A program made the position numbers and the translations under genes. Positions 1 through 6,295 of a stretch of DNA of 15,952 bases are shown here, one piece after another. The notes beneath the pieces were generated by a model that was not told where the DNA came from, searched no databases, and saw only the letters and a program-made list of their open reading frames with translations. The stretch lies in assembly GCA_902476765.1 (NCBI GenBank), contig CABSEJ010000069.1, forward strand, positions 1-15,952, given 5' to 3'. The stretch's first letter is position 1. Every line of letters starts with the position of its first letter. Source of the stretch: an uncultured Blautia sp. (GTDB taxonomy: Bacteria; Bacillota; Clostridia; Lachnospirales; Lachnospiraceae).

Positions 1-12
1 TGCGCAAAGCGC

Positions 13-56
13 TTTTTATGATATAGGAAAGTGAGAACTTTCCTATATCATAAAAA
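13..56. repeat. 20-bp perfect hairpin at left of the IS
   Basis: Arms 13-32 and 37-56 pair perfectly over 20 bp around a 4-nt GAGA loop, which is a GNRA tetraloop if transcribed. The arm outer ends are T-rich then A-rich, so neither strand has a U-tract directly after the stem. It is therefore a poor intrinsic terminator. A subterminal structure of the IS is a better reading. Confidence 0.75.
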
Positions 57-78
57 AATGCCTACGGCATCTCAACTC

Positions 79-116
79 CCCTGCCCCTCAATCTTGAGGG
101 GTAAGGGCTTGTTTTT
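79..116 (+). terminator. terminator-like hairpin upstream of the transposase
   Basis: CCCCTCA (84-90) pairs with TGAGGGG (95-101). An outer CCCT/AGGG (79-82/104-107) extends the stem, and T6 follows at 111-116. The gap of a few bases between stem and T-run makes it imperfect. Its place between the left end and the transposase fits a block on read-through transcription from outside the element. A second small hairpin, ATGCC-TAC-GGCAT, lies just upstream at 58-70. Confidence 0.45.
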
Positions 117-143
117 TGCCTTACTTTCCTTCATAATAATCTC

Positions 144-1301
144 ATGAATGTGATACAACAAATACTCAAAGACTATTATGAAATTATTGAATACGATTTA
201 AAGCCCAGGCCTGTTGTCATGGAAAACATTGAGAAGGTCATCAACTGCGGCAATCCCTCTTTTGGGGGCGCCATGTATGGCTGTTCTCATTGCGGAACCC
301 TCAAGTTCGTTCCTTTTCGCTGCCACTCCAAGTTTTGCCCTACCTGTGGAGCTAAATATTCCAATGACAGGTCTACGGCTATGTCCTTTAAACTTATCAA
401 CTGTACCCACAGGCATCTGGTCTTCACCATCGACGATTCCCTCCGGCCTTTTTTCTTGGAAGACCGTTCCCTGTTCAACTGCCTCTTTGAGGCTGTTTCC
501 GATGTCCTTAAAGAACTCTTTCTCTCTCTGAACAAATCCAAAAATTTTGTTCCCGGCTTTCTCTGTGTCCTCCATACATTTGGCCGCCCCCTTGAATGGA
601 ACCCGCATATCCACTGCCTCCTTACGGAAGGCGGATACTCGGATGACGGCTTCTGGCGTACCGTGAAATATTTCAATTACTCTTACCTCCGTAAATCTTT
701 CCAGACCGTCCTCTTAAATAAACTTGAAAAGTGCATCGGCCCTTCTTTCAAACGGATAAAATCTGAAATCTATCATAAAGACAAAAACGGCTTCTATGTT
801 TACGCAAAGCCAAATCTCTGCAATCCTGATTCTATTGTCAAATATGTCAGCCGTTACCTGGGACGGCCTGTTATCGCCCTTTCCAGAATCGATTCTTACG
901 ATGGCGATACGGTTACCTTTCATTACAACAAACACGAAGACAATTCTTTCGTCAGAAAAACCCTTCCGGCGATTGATTTTATTAAGCTGCTCATCCAGCA
1001 CATCCCTGAAAAAAATTTCAAGATGACACGGTATTACGGCCTGTATGCAAGGCACCGTAAAATCGACCAGAAGCTTCACAAGGCGGTCCACAAGTCAAAG
1101 CACAGGGTCCTCCTTAATTTCAACACCTGGCGCAATCGTTTCCTGCTTACCATGGGCTATGACCCTCTGCAATGTCCAAACTGCAAAAAAGAAATGCTCT
1201 TTCTTGAGCTGTACTATAAACATGAACGGGTTTCTCTGGAAGAATTATATAAAAAGGCAATGAGAAAGCATGGGCTTTCTCCCCGCTCCCGGTCTGCTTG
1301 A
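144..1301 (+). CDS. IS91-family HUH/Y2 transposase
   Basis: This 385-aa protein is a relaxase-like transposase that nicks and joins single-stranded DNA. The N-terminal zinc ribbon has C47-x2-C50 and C60...C65-x2-C68. The HUH metal site is N153-P-H155-I-H157. The catalytic tyrosine region reads Y234-x3-Y238 followed by L-G-R-P, as in IS91-type enzymes with two tyrosines. A further CPNC pair (C344, C347) lies near the C-terminus. The length is close to the usual ~400 aa and no motif is missing, so it looks intact. I see no Shine-Dalgarno before ATG 144. A weak -10-like CATAAT at 132-137 would place transcription start almost at the ATG, so weak or leaderless expression is possible. Translation may feed the next gene through a hairpin overlapping its ribosome site. 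Confidence 0.93.
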   Translation: MNVIQQILKDYYEIIEYDLKPRPVVMENIEKVINCGNPSFGGAMYGCSHCGTLKFVPFRCHSKFCPTCGAKYSNDRSTAMSFKLINCTHRHLVFTIDDSLRPFFLEDRSLFNCLFEAVSDVLKELFLSLNKSKNFVPGFLCVLHTFGRPLEWNPHIHCLLTEGGYSDDGFWRTVKYFNYSYLRKSFQTVLLNKLEKCIGPSFKRIKSEIYHKDKNGFYVYAKPNLCNPDSIVKYVSRYLGRPVIALSRIDSYDGDTVTFHYNKHEDNSFVRKTLPAIDFIKLLIQHIPEKNFKMTRYYGLYARHRKIDQKLHKAVHKSKHRVLLNFNTWRNRFLLTMGYDPLQCPNCKKEMLFLELYYKHERVSLEELYKKAMRKHGLSPRSRSA

Positions 1302-1306
1302 CTTCT

Positions 1307-1347
1307 CCTCCCATCTGTTCCATACTGTACTTATTACAGATGGGAGG
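1307..1347 (+). promoter_or_regulatory. hairpin masking the ribosome site of the small IS ORF
   Basis: CCTCCCATCTG (1307-1317) and CAGATGGGAGG (1337-1347) form a perfect 11-bp inverted repeat with a 19-nt loop. The right arm contains the only good Shine-Dalgarno (GGGAGG, 1342-1347) for the ATG at 1356. The left arm begins 5 nt after the transposase stop (1299-1301), within the footprint of a terminating ribosome. The inferred role is translational coupling. Confidence 0.6.
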
Positions 1348-1355
1348 CTGATACA

Positions 1356-1541
1356 ATGAATCCAAAATATATTGATGAACTCAGAGAAAAATACATCAAA
1401 AATCCTCCAGAAGGAATGACCCCAAAACTGGTCAGAAATATGACCGATTCCGATTTATTGGATATGCACTACTTTCTAACCGAAGATGATGACCTTGGCG
1501 ATGATGAATTTGAAGAAGGTTTCTATATTGACCTCTTTTAA
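1356..1541 (+). CDS. small acidic protein of the IS91-like element
   Basis: This 61-aa protein of unknown function has a clear ribosome site, GGGAGG, 8 nt before the ATG. It is strongly acidic: 17 Asp/Glu against 6 Lys/Arg, with the acidic residues concentrated in the C-terminal half (TEDDDLGDDEFEEGF). There is no signal peptide, membrane segment or known motif. It starts 54 nt after the transposase and is followed by a terminator, so it is the last gene of the element. Position, charge and the masked ribosome site suggest a modulator of the transposase or a DNA mimic. This is speculation. It could also be a passenger with no role. Confidence 0.7.
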   Translation: MNPKYIDELREKYIKNPPEGMTPKLVRNMTDSDLLDMHYFLTEDDDLGDDEFEEGFYIDLF

Positions 1542-1558
1542 CCACCGTCTGTCTCATC

Positions 1559-1583
1559 ATGCTCGCTTCCAGCGGGCATTTTT
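1559..1583 (+). terminator. intrinsic terminator after the small IS ORF
   Basis: A 9-bp stem (1559-1567 with 1571-1579, one T-G pair) with a TCC loop runs into TTTTT (1579-1583), 17 nt after the stop of the small ORF. A second hairpin, AGTTCTC/GAGAACT (1592-1598/1605-1611), follows. Confidence 0.8.
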
Positions 1584-1626
1584 CATGCAAGAGTTCTCCA
1601 AAAAGAGAACTTTCCTTTAATAGAAC

Positions 1627-1676
1627 AAAAAGGTTCTGAAGCAAAACTGATTTTTACAGCTTCACTTCAGAACCTT
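1627..1676 (-). terminator. intrinsic terminator of the exporter gene
   Basis: On the minus strand, a perfect 12-bp stem (1665-1676 with 1630-1641, loop 23 nt) leads into TTTTT (complement of 1627-1631). It begins 16 nt past the stop of the exporter gene at 1693. The long loop can form an inner GAAGC/GCTTC pairing. Confidence 0.75.
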
Positions 1677-1692
1677 CTCTTCACATACAAAT

Positions 1693-2598
1693 CTATAGTA
1701 CAATTCCCAGAACTTCGAAGAGAATTCCCCAGAACACACTGATTCCATATAAGATTCCTATAATTCCCAGGTTTTCTTTAGCACTCCGGTTAGTCCTGCA
1801 TAAAACCAGAATTCCCACTCCGCTTCCGGCCAGAAGTCCTGCCAGCATCTGTCCCCCGGCCAGAAGTCCTTCCAGATACATCTGTGTGATAATCACAGAC
1901 CCGGCACAGTTAGGAATCATTCCCACAATTCCCGCCAGAAACACTCCAAGCACAGGCTGATTAATGATAAAAGAGCCAATCTGCTCTTCTCCCACAACTT
2001 CTACTAAAAATCCGATAGCCAGAGTAATCAGAAAAATAAAAAGAGCTATCTGAAGGGAATGAATCAAAGCGGATTTAAGAATACTGCCTTCCTCACAATG
2101 GCAATGTTCATGCTCACACAAGTCATGAATATCCTTCTCATGATGTTCCCGGTGAATATGATGGTGCTCCTCCTGCCTTCTCCGCCTCCTGCCTCCGGCT
2201 TTCCAAAGGCCGTCCAACACAAATCCTGATACTGTACCAATCAGAATTTTCAGTACCAGCAGTTTCAAAATCACCGCTGCATCTACGGATTCGGAAATGA
2301 AAATAGGAAGCATTTCATCTGAGGTAGATAAAAGCACGGCCATCAAAGTTCCTACGGAAATAACGCCTCCTGCATAAAAGCTGGAGGCTGCCGCTGAAAA
2401 GCCGCACTGGGGAAATACCCCTGCGATTCCTCCGATAAGAGGTCCCAGCCTTCCGGCCTTTTGAATCATTTGCTGAGACGCCTCCTTTGTTTTATGCTCC
2501 AGGTACTCCATCAAAAGATAGGTCAGGAACAAAAAAGGCAGCAGCTTCAACGTATCCTCAAAAGCATGGGCCAAAACATGCATAATAAATTCTGTCAT
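1693..2598 (-). CDS. predicted heavy-metal/manganese exporter (ArsP_2-type)
   Basis: This 301-aa polytopic membrane protein resembles the 10-TM heavy-metal exporter family (PF11449-like, often called putative manganese transporter). Two halves carry matching motifs, FPQCGFS (residues 62-68) and IPNCAGS (228-234), as in an internally duplicated transporter. TSDEMLP (92-98) lies in the first half. Between the halves is a basic stretch (GGRRRRR) and a His/Cys-rich loop, residues 145-168, with nine His and three Cys, likely cytoplasmic and metal-binding. Start: AAAGGAG lies 6 nt before ATG 2598. An earlier in-frame ATG at 2631 has no such site. It appears monocistronic, with its own terminator and a weak promoter. 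The substrate (Mn, Zn, Fe or arsenical) is not determined by the sequence. Confidence 0.85.
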   Translation of the reverse strand: MTEFIMHVLAHAFEDTLKLLPFLFLTYLLMEYLEHKTKEASQQMIQKAGRLGPLIGGIAGVFPQCGFSAAASSFYAGGVISVGTLMAVLLSTSDEMLPIFISESVDAAVILKLLVLKILIGTVSGFVLDGLWKAGGRRRRRQEEHHHIHREHHEKDIHDLCEHEHCHCEEGSILKSALIHSLQIALFIFLITLAIGFLVEVVGEEQIGSFIINQPVLGVFLAGIVGMIPNCAGSVIITQMYLEGLLAGGQMLAGLLAGSGVGILVLCRTNRSAKENLGIIGILYGISVFWGILFEVLGIVL

Positions 2599-2658
2599 AT
2601 GAGACTCCTTTCCACAGTCTGAATGACTCAAAAAGCAAATCTACACCTACGAATTTAC

Positions 2659-2687
2659 AATGTAACACAAATCAGAGGAAAACACAA
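2659..2687 (-). promoter_or_regulatory. possible promoter of the exporter gene
   Basis: On the minus strand, TTGTGT (2687-2682) and TACATT (2664-2659) are spaced by 17 nt, with a TG extending the -10 box. Both hexamers are partial matches. Start of transcription would lie about 55 nt before ATG 2598. Confidence 0.35.
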
Positions 2688-2707
2688 GGAAAAAAGTTTG
2701 TTTCCTG

Positions 2708-2858
2708 CAAGCATGCGTAACAGTTCAGCCTTGCTGAACCGTTACAGGCAAAATCCATGCAAAATCGCCTACGGCGATGGGATTTTGCCTCCCGAATCAT
2801 GTTCTTACGGTCAGCGCAGCAAGTGCGCAGACCTAGTGTACTGTTACAGGCATGCTTG
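2708..2858. repeat. 150-bp nested inverted-repeat element, possibly MITE-like
   Basis: The gene-free interval 2599-2930 is dominated by this structure. The ends are inverted copies: CAAGCATGC-g-TAACAGT (2708-2724) and ACTGTTA-cag-GCATGCTTG (2840-2858). Inside are GTAACaGTTCAGC/GCTGAACcGTTAC (2717-2745, 3-nt loop), AGGCAAAATCC/GGATTTTGCCT (2746-2790) enclosing ATCGCC-TAC-GGCGAT (2764-2778), and GCGCA/TGCGC around 2814-2827. The 10-mer GTTACAGGCA also recurs directly (2741-2750, 2843-2852). No convincing protein is encoded. It could be a miniature mobile element, or a folded RNA in the 3' region of the GH3 transcript. Confidence 0.6.
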
Positions 2859-2930
2859 TCACAGATTCCCGGTATCCCACCCCATAGCTAAATAGTCACA
2901 TCTGAATTTCTTCTCTTCATGAAAGCAGCG

Positions 2931-5216
2931 CTAGACTCTGTCCGCAGCCTCCTGCAATTTCACAATCAACTCTTCAATCTCAGCGGTACTCATTCCCATA
3001 AAGCTTCTCAGGGAACGAAGCGGCGAATTCTCCATCATCTTCAGGGACATCTCCGGACTGATAGCCTCTGAAGCAGCATCTCCCTCTACGCTTTCCTGGC
3101 TTCCCCCCATATGCTCCATAAGGTCACTGGTCATACCCTGGATAATTTCCTTAGTTCCGGGATTCTCCAAAAGCTCGCTGATAGTTGTATTCATATGTAC
3201 ATGGAACGGAAGTCTTCTGGACGCAGTTAAATGCAGCTTTTCTTTCAGGCGAATGTCTCTGGAGGATGCACCTACCAGAATTTCGTATTCTCCTGTAGCT
3301 GCATACCAGTCATGAATTTCCGTACAGTACCATGCGAAGCTTCTCTTATCCAGCTCCATTTCCACAGTTTTCTCCTCCTGTGGCTGAAGTTCAACCTTAA
3401 CGAAATTCTTCAGTTCCTTCACCGGACGGCTGGCTGCGCCAGTTTTGTCTGCCACATAAAGCTGTACGATTTCCTTTCCGGCTCTGTCTCCGGTGTTCTT
3501 TACCTTCAGAGAAACCTTTACTGTATCTGTATCCTTTATGTCATAGGAAGAAAGCTTCAAATCACTGTATGCAAAGGAAGTATAGCTAAGTCCGTATCCG
3601 AAAGGATAACGTACCGCCATATCCTTCGTATCGTAGTAACGGTATCCCACGAATACGCCTTCCTTATACTCTACGGTTTTTCCGTCTCCCGGGAAATTCA
3701 AATAAGAAGGGTTATCCTCCAGCTTATAGGGAATTGTCTCTGCCAGCTTACCACAGGGGTTGACGTCTCCGAAAAGAAGGGCAACCTCAGCATCTCCTAC
3801 AGCCTGTCCGGCCAGATAAGCCTCCAGAATTCCTTCCACCTGGTCTGCCCACGGCATTTCTACCGGAGAACCGTTATGGAGTACCACAACCACATGTTTC
3901 TGCACTTTTGCAATCTCAGAAATTAATGTATTCTGGCATTCAGGCATTCTCATATGGCTTCTATCGTAGCCTTCTGACTCAAAAGCATCCGGAAGGCCGG
4001 CAAAAATAACTGCAACATCTGCCTCACCGGCTGTCTTCACAGCCTGTTCCAACAGCTCTTTATCAATCTTATCCTCTTTGATATCATAGCCCTGGGCATA
4101 GGTAACCTGAGCCACATCTTTCACTGCATCCAGAGCGCTGCTTACCTTAAAGGAATTGATATGAGAGCTTCCGCCTCCCTGGTATCTGGGACTCTGGGCA
4201 AATTTTCCGATAAAAGCGATTTTCTTCCCTTCTTTAGGTAGAGGAAGAATTCCCTCATTTTTCAGAAGCACCATAGACTCCGCTGCCACCTTGGCGGCCA
4301 GCTTGTGGTCTTCCTCCAAATCGAATTTGCCTTCCTGGCGTCCATCTGTATACTTAAAGATAATATTCAGAATACGCTCAACGGCTGTATCCAGCACTTT
4401 CTCCGGCAGGCTGCCATCTTTTACTGCTTCCACAATCTCCTTATCTGTGTTTCCGCCGCTTCCCGGCATTTCCAGCTCCAACCCTGCTTTTAATCCTTTT
4501 ACTCTTTCGTTGACTGCGCCCCAGTCAGACATCACATAGCCTTCAAATCCCCACTCATCTCTTAAAATCTCTGTGAGAAGATAGTGATTCTCAGATGCAA
4601 ACTCGCCGTTGATTTTATTATAGGAACACATAACCGTATCTGGCTTGCCTTCTTTAATAGCAGTTTCAAAAGCTCCCAGATAAATTTCCCGGAAAGTACG
4701 CTCATCAATCTCTGAAGAGGAAGACATTCTTCTGTGTTCCTGGTTGTTGGCCGCAAAGTGTTTGATAGAGGTTCCTACATTTTTAGACTGTACGCCTTTG
4801 ATGTGGGAAGCCGCCATCTGGGAAGCCAGATATGGGTCTTCAGAGAAATATTCAAAGTTTCTTCCGCAGAGAGGAGAACGCTTAATATTCACTGCCGGTC
4901 CCAGAATAACAGATAAATCCTCTGCCTGGCACTCATCTCCGATTCTCTCTCCCATTTCCTGCAATAAATCTCTGTCAAATGAGCAGGCGGTAACACATGC
5001 CGTGGGGAAACACACAGCCTTAATACTTTCATTTAACCCCAAATGGTCCGCATCCTGGGCCTGCTTTCTCAATCCATGAGGGCCGTCGCTTACCATTACC
5101 TCCGGGATTCCCAGCCGTTCCACACTTTTTAAGTGCCAGAAATCTTTACCGGAACACATTCCCGCTTTCTCTTCCAGAGTCATCTGTTTTACCAGTGCTT
5201 TCAAGTCTCTTTTCAT
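2931..5216 (-). CDS. GH3 beta-glycosidase (beta-glucosidase-like)
   Basis: This 761-aa enzyme hydrolyses terminal beta-linked sugars from oligosaccharides. It has no signal peptide, so it is probably cytoplasmic. The N-terminal GH3 barrel spans about residues 10-290 and holds the nucleophile D231 in VMSDWGAV and substrate-loop residues R119-N and K152-H153. The GH3 C-terminal domain spans about 310-550, with the acid/base region ESEGYDRS (E413 or E415). A fibronectin-III-like domain follows (about 580-655). The last ~85 residues form an extra, probably helical tail beyond the usual fold. ATG 5216 has AAAGGAG 8 nt upstream. It is transcribed away from the AraC regulator, a common arrangement for a regulator and its target. 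Exact specificity (glucoside, xyloside or arabinoside) cannot be read from the sequence. Confidence 0.92.
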   Translation of the reverse strand: MKRDLKALVKQMTLEEKAGMCSGKDFWHLKSVERLGIPEVMVSDGPHGLRKQAQDADHLGLNESIKAVCFPTACVTACSFDRDLLQEMGERIGDECQAEDLSVILGPAVNIKRSPLCGRNFEYFSEDPYLASQMAASHIKGVQSKNVGTSIKHFAANNQEHRRMSSSSEIDERTFREIYLGAFETAIKEGKPDTVMCSYNKINGEFASENHYLLTEILRDEWGFEGYVMSDWGAVNERVKGLKAGLELEMPGSGGNTDKEIVEAVKDGSLPEKVLDTAVERILNIIFKYTDGRQEGKFDLEEDHKLAAKVAAESMVLLKNEGILPLPKEGKKIAFIGKFAQSPRYQGGGSSHINSFKVSSALDAVKDVAQVTYAQGYDIKEDKIDKELLEQAVKTAGEADVAVIFAGLPDAFESEGYDRSHMRMPECQNTLISEIAKVQKHVVVVLHNGSPVEMPWADQVEGILEAYLAGQAVGDAEVALLFGDVNPCGKLAETIPYKLEDNPSYLNFPGDGKTVEYKEGVFVGYRYYDTKDMAVRYPFGYGLSYTSFAYSDLKLSSYDIKDTDTVKVSLKVKNTGDRAGKEIVQLYVADKTGAASRPVKELKNFVKVELQPQEEKTVEMELDKRSFAWYCTEIHDWYAATGEYEILVGASSRDIRLKEKLHLTASRRLPFHVHMNTTISELLENPGTKEIIQGMTSDLMEHMGGSQESVEGDAASEAISPEMSLKMMENSPLRSLRSFMGMSTAEIEELIVKLQEAADRV

Positions 5217-5279
5217 TTTTTTACGCTCCTTTACTAAATCTCGATATACTAAACTTATCAGATTTATAAGAAAAAAAAT

Positions 5280-5285
5280 ATTATA
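5280..5285 (-). promoter_or_regulatory. -10 box of the GH3 gene
   Basis: A perfect TATAAT on the minus strand lies 64 nt before ATG 5216. No good -35 hexamer is found at 16-18 nt, which fits a promoter needing an activator. Confidence 0.5.
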
Positions 5286-5290
5286 ATCCT

Positions 5291-5320
5291 GCTGTTTTTA
5301 CTATGATTATGCTGTTACTT
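5291..5320. promoter_or_regulatory. candidate AraC-type operator, two direct half-sites
   Basis: GCTGTTtTTA (5291) and GCTGTTaCTT (5311) are direct repeats exactly 20 bp apart, the two-turn spacing seen for AraC-family sites. They lie between the -10 boxes of the divergent GH3 gene and the AraC gene and overlap the -35 zone of both. Confidence 0.45.
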
Positions 5321-5322
5321 TC

Positions 5323-5331
5323 TGGTACAAT
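5323..5331 (+). promoter_or_regulatory. extended -10 box of the AraC-type regulator gene
   Basis: TGgTACAAT has the TGn extension and lies 33 nt before ATG 5365. No -35 box is evident, as expected for extended -10 promoters. Confidence 0.5.
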
Positions 5332-5364
5332 AAATAAAAAAAGAAAGGCCCAAGGAGGGTATTT

Positions 5365-6135
5365 ATGGCTGCTTTTTCGAAAGATAATTTTGACTATTTA
5401 GATAAAAAAACCAAGCAGATTCTCATTGCCACCAGAGAGTCCTTTGTCCCCCACATTCCCTATGAGTATGAAAAAAACTGGCTGGAAGCCGTACGCATGG
5501 GAGATTTGGAATTGGCCAAAAAAGCTATGAAGCTGATGGACCAGGGAGGCAAGGAGGGAACTCTTTCCGAAAATCCCCTGCGCCAGGCGCAGATTATCTT
5601 TATTTCCTTTATTACCCAGATTACCAGAGCCGCCATGGATGCCTCTGTAGCGGAAGATTTGGCCTATGCCATGAGCGACAGCTACATACAGGCCTCAGAA
5701 TCCTGCACCAGTCTCAACCAGATAGACACATTGAAAAATCGGGCACTGCGGGATTTTGTAAATGCTGTAAAGCACCAAAAAGATTCTCCCCCTTATTGCA
5801 GGGCAGTTCGCAGGGCTGTAAACTATATTCACAGCCATATGCACCAGAAAATCTCTCTCCAGGAGCTGTCTCAGACAGCCCAGCTCAGTCCCGGCCGCTT
5901 CTCCCATCTGTTCCGGGAAGAAACAGGCCTAAGTCCTCTCAGCTATGTACAAAAAGAAAAAATCCAGACTGCCAAAACCATGCTGCTGTATTCCGGACAT
6001 CGTATTTCGGAAATCAGCACAGCCCTGGGATTCTCCAATGAAAGCCACTTTATCAAAATCTTTCGCCAATATACAGGAAAGACTCCCGGCCAGTACCGGA
6101 AGTCTCCAATCCACAGCAAGGCTGATGTCCCCTAG
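5365..6135 (+). CDS. AraC-family transcriptional regulator
   Basis: This 256-aa DNA-binding regulator has an AraC/XylS C-terminal domain, about residues 147-245. The first helix-turn-helix is ISLQELSQTAQLSPGRFSHLF (163-183). The second (214-245) has ISEISTALGFSNESHFIKIF and ends in the usual TGKTPGQYR. The N-terminal ~140 residues are helical and lack an evident cupin fold. They resemble the alpha-helical sensor half of a group of AraC proteins common in Clostridia. The start is set by AAGGAGGG (5352-5359), 5 nt before the ATG. It is divergent from the GH3 gene with a shared 148-bp promoter region, so it most likely controls that gene and itself. The ligand is unknown but probably sugar-linked. 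Confidence 0.9.
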   Translation: MAAFSKDNFDYLDKKTKQILIATRESFVPHIPYEYEKNWLEAVRMGDLELAKKAMKLMDQGGKEGTLSENPLRQAQIIFISFITQITRAAMDASVAEDLAYAMSDSYIQASESCTSLNQIDTLKNRALRDFVNAVKHQKDSPPYCRAVRRAVNYIHSHMHQKISLQELSQTAQLSPGRFSHLFREETGLSPLSYVQKEKIQTAKTMLLYSGHRISEISTALGFSNESHFIKIFRQYTGKTPGQYRKSPIHSKADVP

Positions 6136-6143
6136 CTTTAAAG

Positions 6144-6187
6144 AATCCCGGTTTCCGAAGGTTATTTTCCTTCGGAAACCGGGATTT
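6144..6187. terminator. strong hairpin between convergent genes
   Basis: An 18-bp perfect stem (6144-6161 with 6169-6186) with a 7-nt loop lies just after the AraC stop at 6135. Only a short T-run follows on the plus strand, and TTCTTT follows on the minus strand. It likely serves the AraC gene and perhaps also the convergent hydrolase gene ending at 6296. The rest of the interval, 6188-6295, is AT-rich without a gene. Confidence 0.65.
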
Positions 6188-6295
6188 CCAGGCAGAAGTA
6201 TTTCACTTCCTGTTCGATTTTCTTTAAACGCCCAACAGGGAAGCAAAAACAAGTTTTATTATATTTCTGTTTTGTATTTCTATTCTGTGCTTGTA

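Larger units (their letters stand above)
13..1611 (+). mobile_element. IS91-like insertion element (ends uncertain)
   Basis: A transposase of the HUH/Y2 class, a small acidic ORF and flanking hairpins form one block unrelated to the metabolic genes that follow. IS91-family elements move by single-strand rolling-circle transfer, lack classical terminal inverted repeats, make no target duplication and use GAAC or CAAG-like tetranucleotide targets. The limits given are only the outermost hairpins (13-56 and 1592-1611) that share the 12-mer gagaactttcct (33-44 and 1605-1616). True ends cannot be fixed without a second copy or an empty site. The left side may extend beyond the window. Confidence 0.5.

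Noticed and set aside
2623..2895. 90-aa plus-strand frame across the 150-bp palindromic element
   Set aside because: No ribosome site and no motif. Its content is dictated by the inverted repeats.
2599..2930. Metal-sensing riboswitch (such as yybP-ykoY) upstream of the exporter
   Set aside because: The hairpin-rich part lies upstream of the best promoter candidate, and I do not see the conserved core of that riboswitch. The palindromic pattern fits a repeat element better.
6206..6243. Hairpin CTTCC-TGTT/AACA-g-GGAAG between the convergent genes
   Set aside because: It has a bulge, a long loop and no T-run on either strand, so it is not supportable as a terminator for the hydrolase gene.
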